From assembly GCA_944325575.1 (NCBI GenBank), contig CALVAR010000002.1, positions 45,505 to 109,504 on the forward strand: DNA of 64,000 bases. Direction: 5' to 3'. The position numbers and the translations under genes are program-made. Positions 52,311 through 61,609 of the stretch are shown piece by piece (the stretch's first letter is position 1; each line of letters begins with the position of its first letter). The stretch is from Candidatus Gastranaerophilales bacterium (GTDB lineage Bacteria; Cyanobacteriota; Vampirovibrionia; Gastranaerophilales; Gastranaerophilaceae). The notes beneath the pieces are model-generated. The model was not told where the DNA came from. It did no database searches and saw nothing but the letters and a program-made list of their open reading frames with translations.

Positions 52311-54032
52311 TTATTGATACAACGGTTTCAGTTTTTCTTCCTGCTGCGGAATTTTTCCTTCTTCAATCGGCAGGTAAGCTCTGTAATCTATCACAGGGAA
52401 GCAATTGTCGATAGATTCTATTTCTTTGAGTTTATTATCATCAATATTGCCGGATTCAATCATATCAGCAATAGTTTCAAATCTTTCAACATGTTCTCTG
52501 AATCTGTCTGTTGCATAGTCTTTTGCCTGCCATGTTGTGATTAAGAACGGCCAGTCAGAGCTTTGTAAGAGAAGGTTTTCTCTTGCAAGCTGATTTAGGG
52601 CTCTATGCAGCAGCTTGTCTTCCGGAATTTTTTCGTATTTTGAAACAATATCAATAATACGTTTTTCGCATCCGTGTATAATAGGCCACATCCATTCTGT
52701 AAGGTGGTTTTGCCATACATAGAAGTGACCGCCCTGACCCCATGAAGATTCCGGAATCTGGATAGCTTCGGTCGGCGGATGAGCCTGCAGATATTCGCCT
52801 GCGGTCATTCTTTCTACCTGAGGAAGATAGTTGTTGAATTTTCTTATTACCTGTTTGATAAATTCAACACCTTCAAACCACCAGTGACCGAACAATTCCG
52901 TATCAAATGAAACCATAACAAGTCCTTCTTTATTGTGAGAAAGTTTGTAATCGTTCAATAAGTGGTAAATCAATGTTGTATAGTGGTCAGAGTTCAGGTT
53001 AACCTGTGACATAGCCAGAACAGGGTCATAAAGCATTTTGTCACCCAGATCTGTAGTCGAAGATGTAATTCTCCAGTAATGTGCGCCTGATTTGTCATCT
53101 TTTTTGTGGAATTCTCTGTAGCAGCCGTCGCCCGGATATCCGTCAGCAGCTGACCAAACCTGAAAACCTGCTCTGTCATTTCTGCCCATTACTGCAACCT
53201 GTGCATCGGGCAGCCAGTAAGCAGAGTATGTATCATAACCGGTAGGTTCTCTTTCCGGCAGAGGTATGTATTCAATGTTTCCGTATACACCGATTACACG
53301 TCTGTTGCCGATTGAATTTCCGCCTTCTATTACATGAGATTCAGTAAAGAAGTATTCTATATCATTATTCTGAAGAGTTACTTCTATGGCAGGTCTCCAT
53401 TTTTTCTGACCGTCTTTGCCTATGAACTCATAGCCCTGTCTGTATGCACATTCCGGAAGCCAGCATCCTTTTGCTTTTTTGCCGAACAGTCTTTTTGTTG
53501 TGTCGGAACCGATTTTGAATTGTGCATTTAAGTTTGTATCAGTGGCAAGCAGCGGTGAAAATCCGTGAGTTGCACCTGATGTGGTTATTTCAATACATCC
53601 TAAATCCTGATATTTTTTGAATGCACTGATTAAATCTTTGTGATACTTGTTTACAAAAGAATCTTTTATGTGGTTAAACCAATCAAAGTAGTATTTAGCA
53701 AGATATTTTAAATGCTGAGAATGGGCTACCTCAGGATCCGGATATCTTTCCAGATCTTTTGAAACAGCAGCTATTCTTGTATCAAGATAAGTGATAAACC
53801 CGTTTTGTAAATGTTCATCATTTAATTGTTCAGCGAGTATAGGCGTAATGCCCACTGTTAATTTGGCTTTTATGCCTTCGTCTTCATAAAGCTCCGAAAT
53901 TGCATTTAAAAGCGGAACATAGGTTTCTGCCATACATTCATACAGGTTTTCTTCTCCGAAAGGCCACATACCTGCTTTTCTGTAATAAGGCAGATGGGAG
54001 TGTAGCATAAATACGAATTGACCGACTGTCAT
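52311..54032 (-). CDS. GH57 family 1,4-alpha-glucan branching enzyme-like
   Basis: 573 residues. VFMLHSHLPYY at the N-terminus is the GH57 signature; CWLPECAYRQGYE carries the catalytic Glu and MVSFDTELFGHWWFEG the Asp and conserved His/Trp. A DUF1957-type C-terminal region (GCEKRIIDIVSKY, QLARENLLLQSSDWPFL) follows. It is probably a glycogen/starch branching enzyme acting in the cytoplasm. ATG 54032 with AAGGAGA upstream is preferred over the longer frame. Confidence 0.88.
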   Translation of the reverse strand: MTVGQFVFMLHSHLPYYRKAGMWPFGEENLYECMAETYVPLLNAISELYEDEGIKAKLTVGITPILAEQLNDEHLQNGFITYLDTRIAAVSKDLERYPDPEVAHSQHLKYLAKYYFDWFNHIKDSFVNKYHKDLISAFKKYQDLGCIEITTSGATHGFSPLLATDTNLNAQFKIGSDTTKRLFGKKAKGCWLPECAYRQGYEFIGKDGQKKWRPAIEVTLQNNDIEYFFTESHVIEGGNSIGNRRVIGVYGNIEYIPLPEREPTGYDTYSAYWLPDAQVAVMGRNDRAGFQVWSAADGYPGDGCYREFHKKDDKSGAHYWRITSSTTDLGDKMLYDPVLAMSQVNLNSDHYTTLIYHLLNDYKLSHNKEGLVMVSFDTELFGHWWFEGVEFIKQVIRKFNNYLPQVERMTAGEYLQAHPPTEAIQIPESSWGQGGHFYVWQNHLTEWMWPIIHGCEKRIIDIVSKYEKIPEDKLLHRALNQLARENLLLQSSDWPFLITTWQAKDYATDRFREHVERFETIADMIESGNIDDNKLKEIESIDNCFPVIDYRAYLPIEEGKIPQQEEKLKPLYQ

Positions 54033-54216
54033 AGTGTCTCCTTTTCTCTTAATTGCGCCTTGACGCTGTTTCTTTAATATATATTTATCGGTTTGGCTTT
54101 TTATAGTCCGCCCCTGATTATACATATTTATATCACAATTATAGATAAAATATAACCCTATAGAACTAATTCTATAGAGTTATATTTACAAAAATATAAA
54201 AATTAATATGTATTTG

Positions 54217-55929
54217 TTAAGTTAAATCTTGAATACAATATTCATTTATTGTATCACGGCATGGTTTTTCGAAACCCGCAAGAGTATTAAGAAAATGGGT
54301 TAATAATATACTTACATACTTGGGCGGCAGATCTGATAAATCCAGAACAAACTCGTTAATTCCGATTTTTTCCAGCTTTGGTATATATTCATACAAATGA
54401 AGAAGATAATCCTGAAACATGTGCATCCTGCAAAAACCGTCTACAACAAATGGCAGAACTTTTTTGAGAGACGGATCTTTTAGTGCATAATTCCCGTTGT
54501 GGCATGGCGCTTTGCACGACAATCTTGAAACAATTGCAGTATCGTTATTCAGCGGACATAGTCCAAGCGACGGCACTCTGACATTGCCTGCAATTGTCAG
54601 TTTTTTGTTAGGAATTAAGTTTTTTACTTTTTTTATACAATTTTTTATATTGGTTATATTCTCAAATGAGCTGAATTCGATTGTATCTATAGGATGAAGG
54701 TTATTTAAACATTTAATTGACATGCTGTTCAAAAGATTAATCCCCTGCCCTATTTCAACAGGAATCCTGTGAAGTTCATCATCGTTTATAAAAGCCCACA
54801 GATACCCTATATTATTTATTATTATGGAAGAAGGAATCGGCTCTGTAAGGCAGAGGTTTTTGACATATTCGTAAACCCTGTCAAAGTCTCTTTCTATAAG
54901 GATTCTTGGTGTACTCAGCTGCAGGTTTATGCCGTAGTTAAAGCAGAATTTCTTAACTTTTGTTATAATCTGGTGGAAGCTGCTTTTTGAAAGATCAGCT
55001 GTGTTTAGAATTTCACCGTATTCAATTGAGTAAACAGGATTGTATCCTACTTTTGATATAAATTTTTTCAAATCGTCCAGCTGGCCTATAGAAGAAAGAC
55101 GTAAATTTATACGTGGCAGCTCAAGTTTTTTGTAATCAAAATCTTTTTTTAATCTGGGTCTTTTGTTTTCCCATTCAAATTTTTGAATATTTCGGGAAAA
55201 TTTAAAATTTGACCCCTGTGCACTCATCATCTCTCCGCAGAAATGATTTGTCTGATAAATACTTTTTCGTACATGCTTAAACGGAAGTTTTTGATTTTTG
55301 AAAACTTTGGGTTTTGCAAGAATCTTTTCTACGAGTTCTATACCTTCCAGTATTTCTTCGGAGGTTGAGAATTTGCCTTTTATGACAACAGCATCAATTG
55401 CATTCAGTTTTTTTATATCCTCTGCGCACCATGGTAGATTATCAGAGTCAATTGCGAGAGAAATATTCTTGTATTTTTTTATTTTTGCAATGTTTTTAAG
55501 ATAAATTTCTTCTGTTATTATTACCTGATCGGCCTTGTGGAACATGTTTACAAAGTCGATTCCTGCAAGGTTGTGTATATCAAAATATGAATCAATAATT
55601 ACTTTAAACGGAAGCGTATGTGTTTTTATTGCTTCCAATATCGCAAAACTGTTTATAAATATCCCATCTATATCAGTTTGTTTCAAAAAGTTAATAAATT
55701 TTTTGATTTCAATTAAATCTTCTTCCGTAATATTGTGTTTAAAATTTACGTATATTTTACAGCCGTTTTTATGTGCTGTTTTGATAAATTCATTTACATA
55801 TTCGAAACCGTGTTCCGCATTTATAAATTTATGATGATATACATAGAAGCTTCTGCATTTTACTCTTTTGATAAAATGTTCTATGTCCTGCGGTTTTTTA
55901 ATCGGAGCATTTAGAATAATTTCATTCAT
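54217..55929 (-). CDS. U32-peptidase-related protein, 570 aa
   Basis: N-terminal residues 1-260 and 280-470 look like TIM-barrel-type halves similar to U32/UbiU-V proteins (e.g. DLPWCAEDIKKLNAIDAVVI). The C-terminal part has GLCPLNNDTAIVSRLSCKAPC and FCRMHMFQDYL, Cys positions resembling the 4Fe-4S sites of U32-type RNA-modifying or ubiquinone proteins. The assignment is by Cys pattern and overall layout. ATG 55929 lies 6 nt after TATAAT; no Shine-Dalgarno. Confidence 0.6.
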   Translation of the reverse strand: MNEIILNAPIKKPQDIEHFIKRVKCRSFYVYHHKFINAEHGFEYVNEFIKTAHKNGCKIYVNFKHNITEEDLIEIKKFINFLKQTDIDGIFINSFAILEAIKTHTLPFKVIIDSYFDIHNLAGIDFVNMFHKADQVIITEEIYLKNIAKIKKYKNISLAIDSDNLPWCAEDIKKLNAIDAVVIKGKFSTSEEILEGIELVEKILAKPKVFKNQKLPFKHVRKSIYQTNHFCGEMMSAQGSNFKFSRNIQKFEWENKRPRLKKDFDYKKLELPRINLRLSSIGQLDDLKKFISKVGYNPVYSIEYGEILNTADLSKSSFHQIITKVKKFCFNYGINLQLSTPRILIERDFDRVYEYVKNLCLTEPIPSSIIINNIGYLWAFINDDELHRIPVEIGQGINLLNSMSIKCLNNLHPIDTIEFSSFENITNIKNCIKKVKNLIPNKKLTIAGNVRVPSLGLCPLNNDTAIVSRLSCKAPCHNGNYALKDPSLKKVLPFVVDGFCRMHMFQDYLLHLYEYIPKLEKIGINEFVLDLSDLPPKYVSILLTHFLNTLAGFEKPCRDTINEYCIQDLT

Positions 55930-55935
55930 TGTTTA

Positions 55936-55941
55936 ATTATA
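55936..55941 (-). promoter_or_regulatory. -10 box TATAAT of U32-like gene (leaderless)
   Basis: Minus strand TATAAT, exactly 6 nt before the ATG; the -35 is weak. Confidence 0.5.
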
Positions 55942-56236
55942 GTTTGTTTTTTCTAAAAAAGTAGTTGTATGTAAATGTTTATTAAGTATAATACAAATTA
56001 ATATATAATTTTATTTATAGGGTAGAATGAGCAAAAATTGCGAAATGTAGTAGAAATACTTGATTTTTTATAAAAAGCCATCCAAAAGTATGATATTTAT
56101 ATGAGAAGTAATGTACAATATTTGCCATAATTTCAATAGTGTAATAAAATTATATTAAAATAGACTGTTCGTATGTTTTACCGGCATCGCTGCGGTTATA
56201 GAATTAAGGTTACAATAGAGTATGAAGAGAGTATAA
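55942..56236. other. AT-rich intergenic region before pilus operon
   Basis: No open frame or RNA recognised. A TACAAT at 56211-56216 and the ribosome site GAAGAGAG near 56225-56232 probably belong to the next gene. Confidence 0.5.
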
Positions 56237-57385
56237 ATGTTTGGAGAATTAGGTAGCTCAGATATACACGATAACGAACCGAACTATGGTTTCGATGAAT
56301 TTTACAATAACGGAGATGGAGGTTATTCCTCTGATAGTGACAGGCTTACGCCATCTCAAGACGAAGATTTATGGGATGTTGGTTCTTATGATTCCTCTCC
56401 GTCTCAGGCTGTCCCTGCTGACAATAACGTTTTGCAAAATGATGCACAGGCATCCGGTTTTGAGTCACAGAATGTTGAACAGCGGCAGTATACAACCGCT
56501 CAACAGGCTGCGGGTCAGGCTGAATCAGCTCCCGCTTCAAATAAGAAAAGCGGCGGATTTATCTATATATTACTTTTGCTGCTGGTGTTTGTTGCTGCCG
56601 GCGGCATGTTCTTTTATAAAAAGAATATGTCATCAGATACAGGCTCAACTGCAGAGCAGTCAATGGGCGATTATTTCTATGATAAAGCTTCTGCTGATGC
56701 GGGTAATGCTTCACCGTCTGCTACAAATGAACCTACTGCGACCGTTGATGTAAATTTATCCGAACCCCTCCCGGCTCGTCCGGATGAAGCGGCAGTTCCT
56801 GCCAAGCCTTCTGATGAGCCTAATAACGGCAGTGCTGATTTAGCAGCCGGCAAAGCACAGGAAAAGGAATTGTCTCCGCTGGAAAAGGCAATGCTTAAAA
56901 AGAAAGCTGACGAACAAAAAGAATCTCAACTTGGAATTTCTGCAAAATCTGTAATAGTTCCTGTTTCTTCCGGAGGAAGAGTTGATCCGTTTATGCCTTA
57001 TATGCAAAAAGATGTTCTTGCAAAACAAACAAAATTTGAGCTTATTGCTCCTCCTACGGTTATACCGGAAGCGGATCCTGTTGTTGACGAGTTAGTACAA
57101 ACAAAAATTTCAGGTATTATGTATGATCAGGCAAGACCTTCCGCTATTGTGAACTTTGGCGGAGAAGACCAGCTTGTCCACAAGGGGGACGTTGTAAAAG
57201 GATATAATATTGTAAATATTACAAAAAATAGTGTTGTAATTAAATATAAAAATAACATTTACCAGGCAACAGTCGGGCAATCTTTGGATGACGGTGTAAA
57301 TCTTAATCCTGTATCCGGTTTGTCTAATCAATTCGGCGGTGTATATAACAAATCTGCCGGTAATGTAATTCAGTTTAACGAATAA
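56237..57385 (+). CDS. PilP/GspC-like pilus or secretion assembly protein
   Basis: 382 residues. A long acidic, Ser/Pro-rich N-terminal region (cytoplasmic), one membrane helix (about 108-128, GGFIYILLLLLVFVAAGGMF), a Pro/Ala/Glu-rich periplasmic linker, and a C-terminal domain (VDPFMPY..., TKISGIMYDQARPSAIVNFG, HKGDVVKGYNIVNITKNSVV) of the PilP/GspC homology type that binds the secretin. The first gene of the pilus/secretion operon. Confidence 0.78.
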   Translation: MFGELGSSDIHDNEPNYGFDEFYNNGDGGYSSDSDRLTPSQDEDLWDVGSYDSSPSQAVPADNNVLQNDAQASGFESQNVEQRQYTTAQQAAGQAESAPASNKKSGGFIYILLLLLVFVAAGGMFFYKKNMSSDTGSTAEQSMGDYFYDKASADAGNASPSATNEPTATVDVNLSEPLPARPDEAAVPAKPSDEPNNGSADLAAGKAQEKELSPLEKAMLKKKADEQKESQLGISAKSVIVPVSSGGRVDPFMPYMQKDVLAKQTKFELIAPPTVIPEADPVVDELVQTKISGIMYDQARPSAIVNFGGEDQLVHKGDVVKGYNIVNITKNSVVIKYKNNIYQATVGQSLDDGVNLNPVSGLSNQFGGVYNKSAGNVIQFNE

Positions 57386-57416
57386 AATACAAATAATTAA
57401 TAGGAGTCATCAATAA

Positions 57417-59429
57417 ATGTTTAATGACAAGCAAAAAAAATCAGAAAGAAAGTTCCCGCTTTTGGGTGTGGGTGCCGCAACCATTGCACTTGCTGTAACT
57501 TTTTCTGTTGCAACAATAGCACAGGCACAAATTCAGGCTTCAATCAGCAAGCCGGTGCTCAGAACCGAGTATAAAAGTTCCGGCAATATTAATCTGGACG
57601 GGGCTGTTAACTTGAATAACGGCAACAGAAGAATCAGCGTATCATTAAGAGATTCCGATTTAAAACAAGCGTTGAGAATGATTGCTGATAAGGCAGGACT
57701 AAATATTATATTTCATAGTTCAGTAAGCGGTAATATTACGCTTGATTTGGTTAATGTTACTTTAAATGATGCATTTAAAATGATAATGCAGGCAAGCGAT
57801 CTATCTTTCTTTATTGACAAGGGTACATTAATTGTTATGACGAAAGATGCTAGCTTGAAGTCTGATATCGGCAAACAAAATATGATGACAATTCAAGTTA
57901 AATATACTGATGCCGCAAAGGTAGCTGACTTTTTAAACAGCAATGTCTTTTCAACTAACAGGCCGGGCTTGTCAAATAACAAAATAGTTGTAACAAATCC
58001 TGTTACAAATGAGCTTATTATATTCGGTACAAAAAATGACTATTTAATGGCTCAAAAAGTTGTATCAAAAATTGATGTTGAACCAAAGACGGTTTCATAC
58101 AGAGTTAACCACACCACACCAAAAGAAATGGCTACTTTGATTTGTCAGTCTTTATTCCCTACTGCAAAACAGGGCTCTGGCTCCGGCAATTCGGGAGACA
58201 GTGATTCTCAAGGCGGAGATGACAGCAGCGACAGCTCCTCGTCTTCAGGTTCGTCTACAGGCGGTGCTGCTTCACTAGGCGGCGGTTCATCTTCGGGTAG
58301 CTCATCTTCCGGCAGCAGTTCATCTTCTGACAGCAGCGGTGGAAACTCTTCAGGTGACGGCGACACAATATCACTGGGTGAAGGAAAAGTTGCATGTACT
58401 ATCAAAGGCAGTGCAACTGCTAATACTCTAAAATCATTGGACAGCTCATCTTTGACTGTTATGTATTTCCCTCAGAAAGGTACTATTAACATAACAGGCG
58501 GATCAGAAGCTCAGGCCGAGATGGTTAAGAATTTTATAAAAGCTAACGATGTAAAACAACCTCAGGCTTTTGTCGAAGTACAAATTGTAGAATTATCAGA
58601 ACAGGGCTCAAAGCAATTTGAAAACTCATGGACATTGTTGACGCCGTTTTTCTCAGGTCAGTTTGACGGTAAGAATGGTTTGCGTCCGTTTGATAATACG
58701 CAGATGTTCTTTATGGGTTCTCCGTATACTGTTACTACACAATCACAATCAAGTTCCGGCAGCGGTGACAGCGGAGATTCCGGTCCAAAAACTGTCAGAT
58801 ATTACAGATATCACGGCAAAAAGACTCTTGCATGGTCAATTAACTATTTAATTGAAAGCGGTAAGGGCAGAATCCTTGCTAATCCGAAACTCATGGTTAC
58901 AAACGGCAAAAAATCCCTTATTAACCTGACATCAGACTATATTAAATCAACTGATGAAGAAATTATGACATCAGGACTGGGCACGGGTGTTGCAGGTGTG
59001 TCAAGAACATATGAAATCGGTGAAGACAATGGTATTTCTGTAGAACTGACACCGTTTATCAGTCCTGACGGATATGTAACTATGAACCTTAAACCTGAAT
59101 ATGCAACTATTCAACCAAACGGTGAGATAATGAGTACGGGTAATGGTGGTGGACAGATTATTGCTGCAACACTGTTACAAAGAAGAAATCTTGATTTGTC
59201 TAATATAAGAATCAAAGACGGTGAAACTCTTGTACTTGGCGGTTTAATTCAGGAAAGAGAATCCAAAAATATTTCTAAATTGCCTTTCCTCGGTGATTTG
59301 CCGTTAATAGGTTCAATTTTCAGAAGTACCACTACATCTAATGAAAAGAGTGAGCTTGTAATAATGATTACACCTCATATTATTAAAGATACTGAAGATG
59401 TAGCTTCTTCAGACACTGAAAATCTGTAA
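57417..59429 (+). CDS. secretin (PilQ/GspD family)
   Basis: 670 residues. Signal-peptide-like N-terminus (VGAATIALAVTFSVATIAQA), then STN-type domain (about 75-140: ISVSLRDSDLKQALRMIADK), N-domains, and the C-terminal secretin core (LANPKLMVTNGKK, ELTPFISPDGYVTMNLKPEY, LVLGGLIQERE, VPFLGDLPLIGSIF-like). It makes the outer-membrane gate. An extraordinary Ser/Gly/Asp-only stretch of about 60 residues (258-318) interrupts an N-domain. GGAG precedes ATG 57417. Confidence 0.9.
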   Translation: MFNDKQKKSERKFPLLGVGAATIALAVTFSVATIAQAQIQASISKPVLRTEYKSSGNINLDGAVNLNNGNRRISVSLRDSDLKQALRMIADKAGLNIIFHSSVSGNITLDLVNVTLNDAFKMIMQASDLSFFIDKGTLIVMTKDASLKSDIGKQNMMTIQVKYTDAAKVADFLNSNVFSTNRPGLSNNKIVVTNPVTNELIIFGTKNDYLMAQKVVSKIDVEPKTVSYRVNHTTPKEMATLICQSLFPTAKQGSGSGNSGDSDSQGGDDSSDSSSSSGSSTGGAASLGGGSSSGSSSSGSSSSSDSSGGNSSGDGDTISLGEGKVACTIKGSATANTLKSLDSSSLTVMYFPQKGTINITGGSEAQAEMVKNFIKANDVKQPQAFVEVQIVELSEQGSKQFENSWTLLTPFFSGQFDGKNGLRPFDNTQMFFMGSPYTVTTQSQSSSGSGDSGDSGPKTVRYYRYHGKKTLAWSINYLIESGKGRILANPKLMVTNGKKSLINLTSDYIKSTDEEIMTSGLGTGVAGVSRTYEIGEDNGISVELTPFISPDGYVTMNLKPEYATIQPNGEIMSTGNGGGQIIAATLLQRRNLDLSNIRIKDGETLVLGGLIQERESKNISKLPFLGDLPLIGSIFRSTTTSNEKSELVIMITPHIIKDTEDVASSDTENL

Positions 59430-59436
59430 AGCAACT

Positions 59437-59473
59437 ATTTCCTGCTGCAAGTGTTTTGTTTGCAGCAGGAAAT
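59437..59473 (+). other. perfect intercistronic hairpin between secretin and pilB
   Basis: ATTTCCTGCTGCAA (59437-59450) with TTGCAGCAGGAAAT (59460-59473), 14 bp, 9-nt loop. No T-run follows, so it is not a terminator; mRNA stability or translational control of the next gene is plausible. Confidence 0.65.
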
Positions 59474-59485
59474 TTATAAATAATT

Positions 59486-61597
59486 ATGAACACAGAAACT
59501 GTAAATAAAATTAAAAATAATATAAATTCTAAATTTGCTTCGGTTTTTACAAAAGATGATTTATCGGCAAATAATTTTATACCGATAAATAAACAGGCCG
59601 GGTTTTTCTTTATTGCAATAAAAGAGGGTGCTAATAAGTCTGATATTTCAAAATTTATAGCGACAAAGGATTCAGATACTCTAAAGTTTATTTCTTTGAA
59701 TGAAGAAAGCTTTAATGCTCTGTTGGATTATTATATTTCCGAATTTTATGCTGAAGACGATAAAGATGCGGCTGCTATTGATTCCGTACAGCAGGTTGAA
59801 CAGAATCACGAAACTGAAAATGCAGAAAATAATAAAGAGGAGTCTGCACCTGTTCAAAACATAATCCATGATGCGCCCAAAAAGAAAATTGGCGAAATAC
59901 TTATAGAAAGCGGTGAACTAACAGAAGATCAGCTGGTTGAGGCTCTTAAACAAAGCAAAAAAACAGGTACTCCAATTGGCTCTATGCTGGTTTCAATGGG
60001 CTTTATTACTGTAGACCAGCTTAAAGATGCACTGTCTGCACAGCAGGGCTTCCAGCATGTTACGGCTCAGCAGCTTAATATTTCTGAAGGAACTATCAAA
60101 ATTTTACCCGAAGACTTTATTAAAGAAAATAAAGTCGTTCCTTTATATTCTGACGGAAAAATTCTTGATGTTGGTATGGTTAATCCTAACAATAAAAAAG
60201 CATTAAATGAAATTGTTTACCTGACAGGTATGCGTCCGAGAGTGCTTTTGATGAGTTATATGGAATTTAAAAGCTGTATGACTAAGTACTTTGGACGTGC
60301 AAGAAAAGAAACAAAAGAAATTATCAGAAAAATTGAGCAAGAAGCCCTTGAGTTTGAAGTTGAAGAATCACTTTGGGAACAGGTAGAAAGAGAACTTGAG
60401 GATACTTCCGGTAATGTTGCAAACTTCGCAACTAAAATTATTACAGATGCGATTGATATGAAGGCTTCTGATATTCATATCGAGCCAAGATTAGATTGTT
60501 ATACTGTTAGGTACAGAATCGACGGTATATTGAGACGTGTGCTAGATTTGCCGCAAAAAGTAGAATCTTCTTTGATTGCTCGTTTTAAAGTTCTTTCAAG
60601 AATGAATATAGCAGAGCACAGAAGGACACAAGACGGTACCTTTACTGTTAAATATAATGGAATTTCTTACGATTTCCGTATTAACACTTTGCCTGTTGCA
60701 GGTAAAGAGAAGATGGTTATCCGTATTTTGGCACCTGCTGCAAGTATTAAAACTGAGGACAAAGTTATTAAACTTGCAGGCGGTACGGAGGAAGATCTTG
60801 AGCGTATTAATAAGATGGTTGCAGCTCCTAACGGTATCATACTGGCAGTTGGTCCTACTGGTTCGGGTAAAACAACTACTCTTTATTCGGTATTAAAAAG
60901 TTTAAACAGTGAAAGCGTAAATATTACTACTCTGGAAGACCCTGTCGAAATTAAGATTGACGGATTGAACCAGTCACAGATAAATCCAAAGGCCGGTATC
61001 ACTTTTGCAAGCTGTATGAGAGCTATATTAAGACAGGACCCCGATATCATACTTATCGGTGAGATTCGTGACTTTGAAACATTAGAAACAGCTATTGCAG
61101 CTGCATTGACAGGTCACCTTGTGCTGTCCACACTCCACACGAACTCCGCCGCTGCTACAATTACACGTTTGATTCAGATGGGCGCTGCGGATTATTTGAT
61201 TTCTTCCACATTAACAGGCATTATTGCACAACGTCTTGTCAGACGTCTTTGTCCGAAATGCAAAGAGGCCTATCATGCATCTTTGGAAGAGGCAAAATTG
61301 GTCGTTGCAAATCCTGATGAACAGCAGGAATTTATGAAACGAACAATCTACAGACCAAAGGGCTGTTTCGATTGCAACAACGAAGGTTACAAAGGTCGTT
61401 TGGGCTGTTATGAGGTAATGTTAATAAATAAAGAAATCAAAAAAATGATTGCACATTCTGCCCATGATGTTGAGATTGAAGAAGCAGCTGTTGGTATGGG
61501 TATGAAAACATTGCAGACTTCATGTCTCGGGCACATTTTAAGAGGTGAGACAACAATCAGCGAATTTGTTCGTGTATTAGGTCCTGTTACTGAATAA
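59486..61597 (+). CDS. pilB: PilB/GspE-type assembly ATPase
   Basis: 703 residues. N-terminal extra domain (1-120) followed by an MshEN-type domain (KIGEILIESGELTEDQLVEA), which in relatives binds c-di-GMP. ATPase core: Walker A GPTGSGKTTTLYS, Asp-box LEDPVEIKIDGLNQ, Walker B IILIGEIRDFETLETA, His-box STLHTNSA. Zinc tetracysteine: LCPKCKEAYH and CFDCNNEGY. It powers pilus extension or secretion. No Shine-Dalgarno near ATG 59486; a hairpin precedes it. Confidence 0.93.
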   Translation: MNTETVNKIKNNINSKFASVFTKDDLSANNFIPINKQAGFFFIAIKEGANKSDISKFIATKDSDTLKFISLNEESFNALLDYYISEFYAEDDKDAAAIDSVQQVEQNHETENAENNKEESAPVQNIIHDAPKKKIGEILIESGELTEDQLVEALKQSKKTGTPIGSMLVSMGFITVDQLKDALSAQQGFQHVTAQQLNISEGTIKILPEDFIKENKVVPLYSDGKILDVGMVNPNNKKALNEIVYLTGMRPRVLLMSYMEFKSCMTKYFGRARKETKEIIRKIEQEALEFEVEESLWEQVERELEDTSGNVANFATKIITDAIDMKASDIHIEPRLDCYTVRYRIDGILRRVLDLPQKVESSLIARFKVLSRMNIAEHRRTQDGTFTVKYNGISYDFRINTLPVAGKEKMVIRILAPAASIKTEDKVIKLAGGTEEDLERINKMVAAPNGIILAVGPTGSGKTTTLYSVLKSLNSESVNITTLEDPVEIKIDGLNQSQINPKAGITFASCMRAILRQDPDIILIGEIRDFETLETAIAAALTGHLVLSTLHTNSAAATITRLIQMGAADYLISSTLTGIIAQRLVRRLCPKCKEAYHASLEEAKLVVANPDEQQEFMKRTIYRPKGCFDCNNEGYKGRLGCYEVMLINKEIKKMIAHSAHDVEIEEAAVGMGMKTLQTSCLGHILRGETTISEFVRVLGPVTE

Positions 61598-61609
61598 GGT
61601 AAATAAGAA

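Noticed and set aside
58208..58405. Pro/Glu-rich antisense frame
   Set aside because: Mirror of the Ser/Gly-rich stretch of the secretin; composition artefact.
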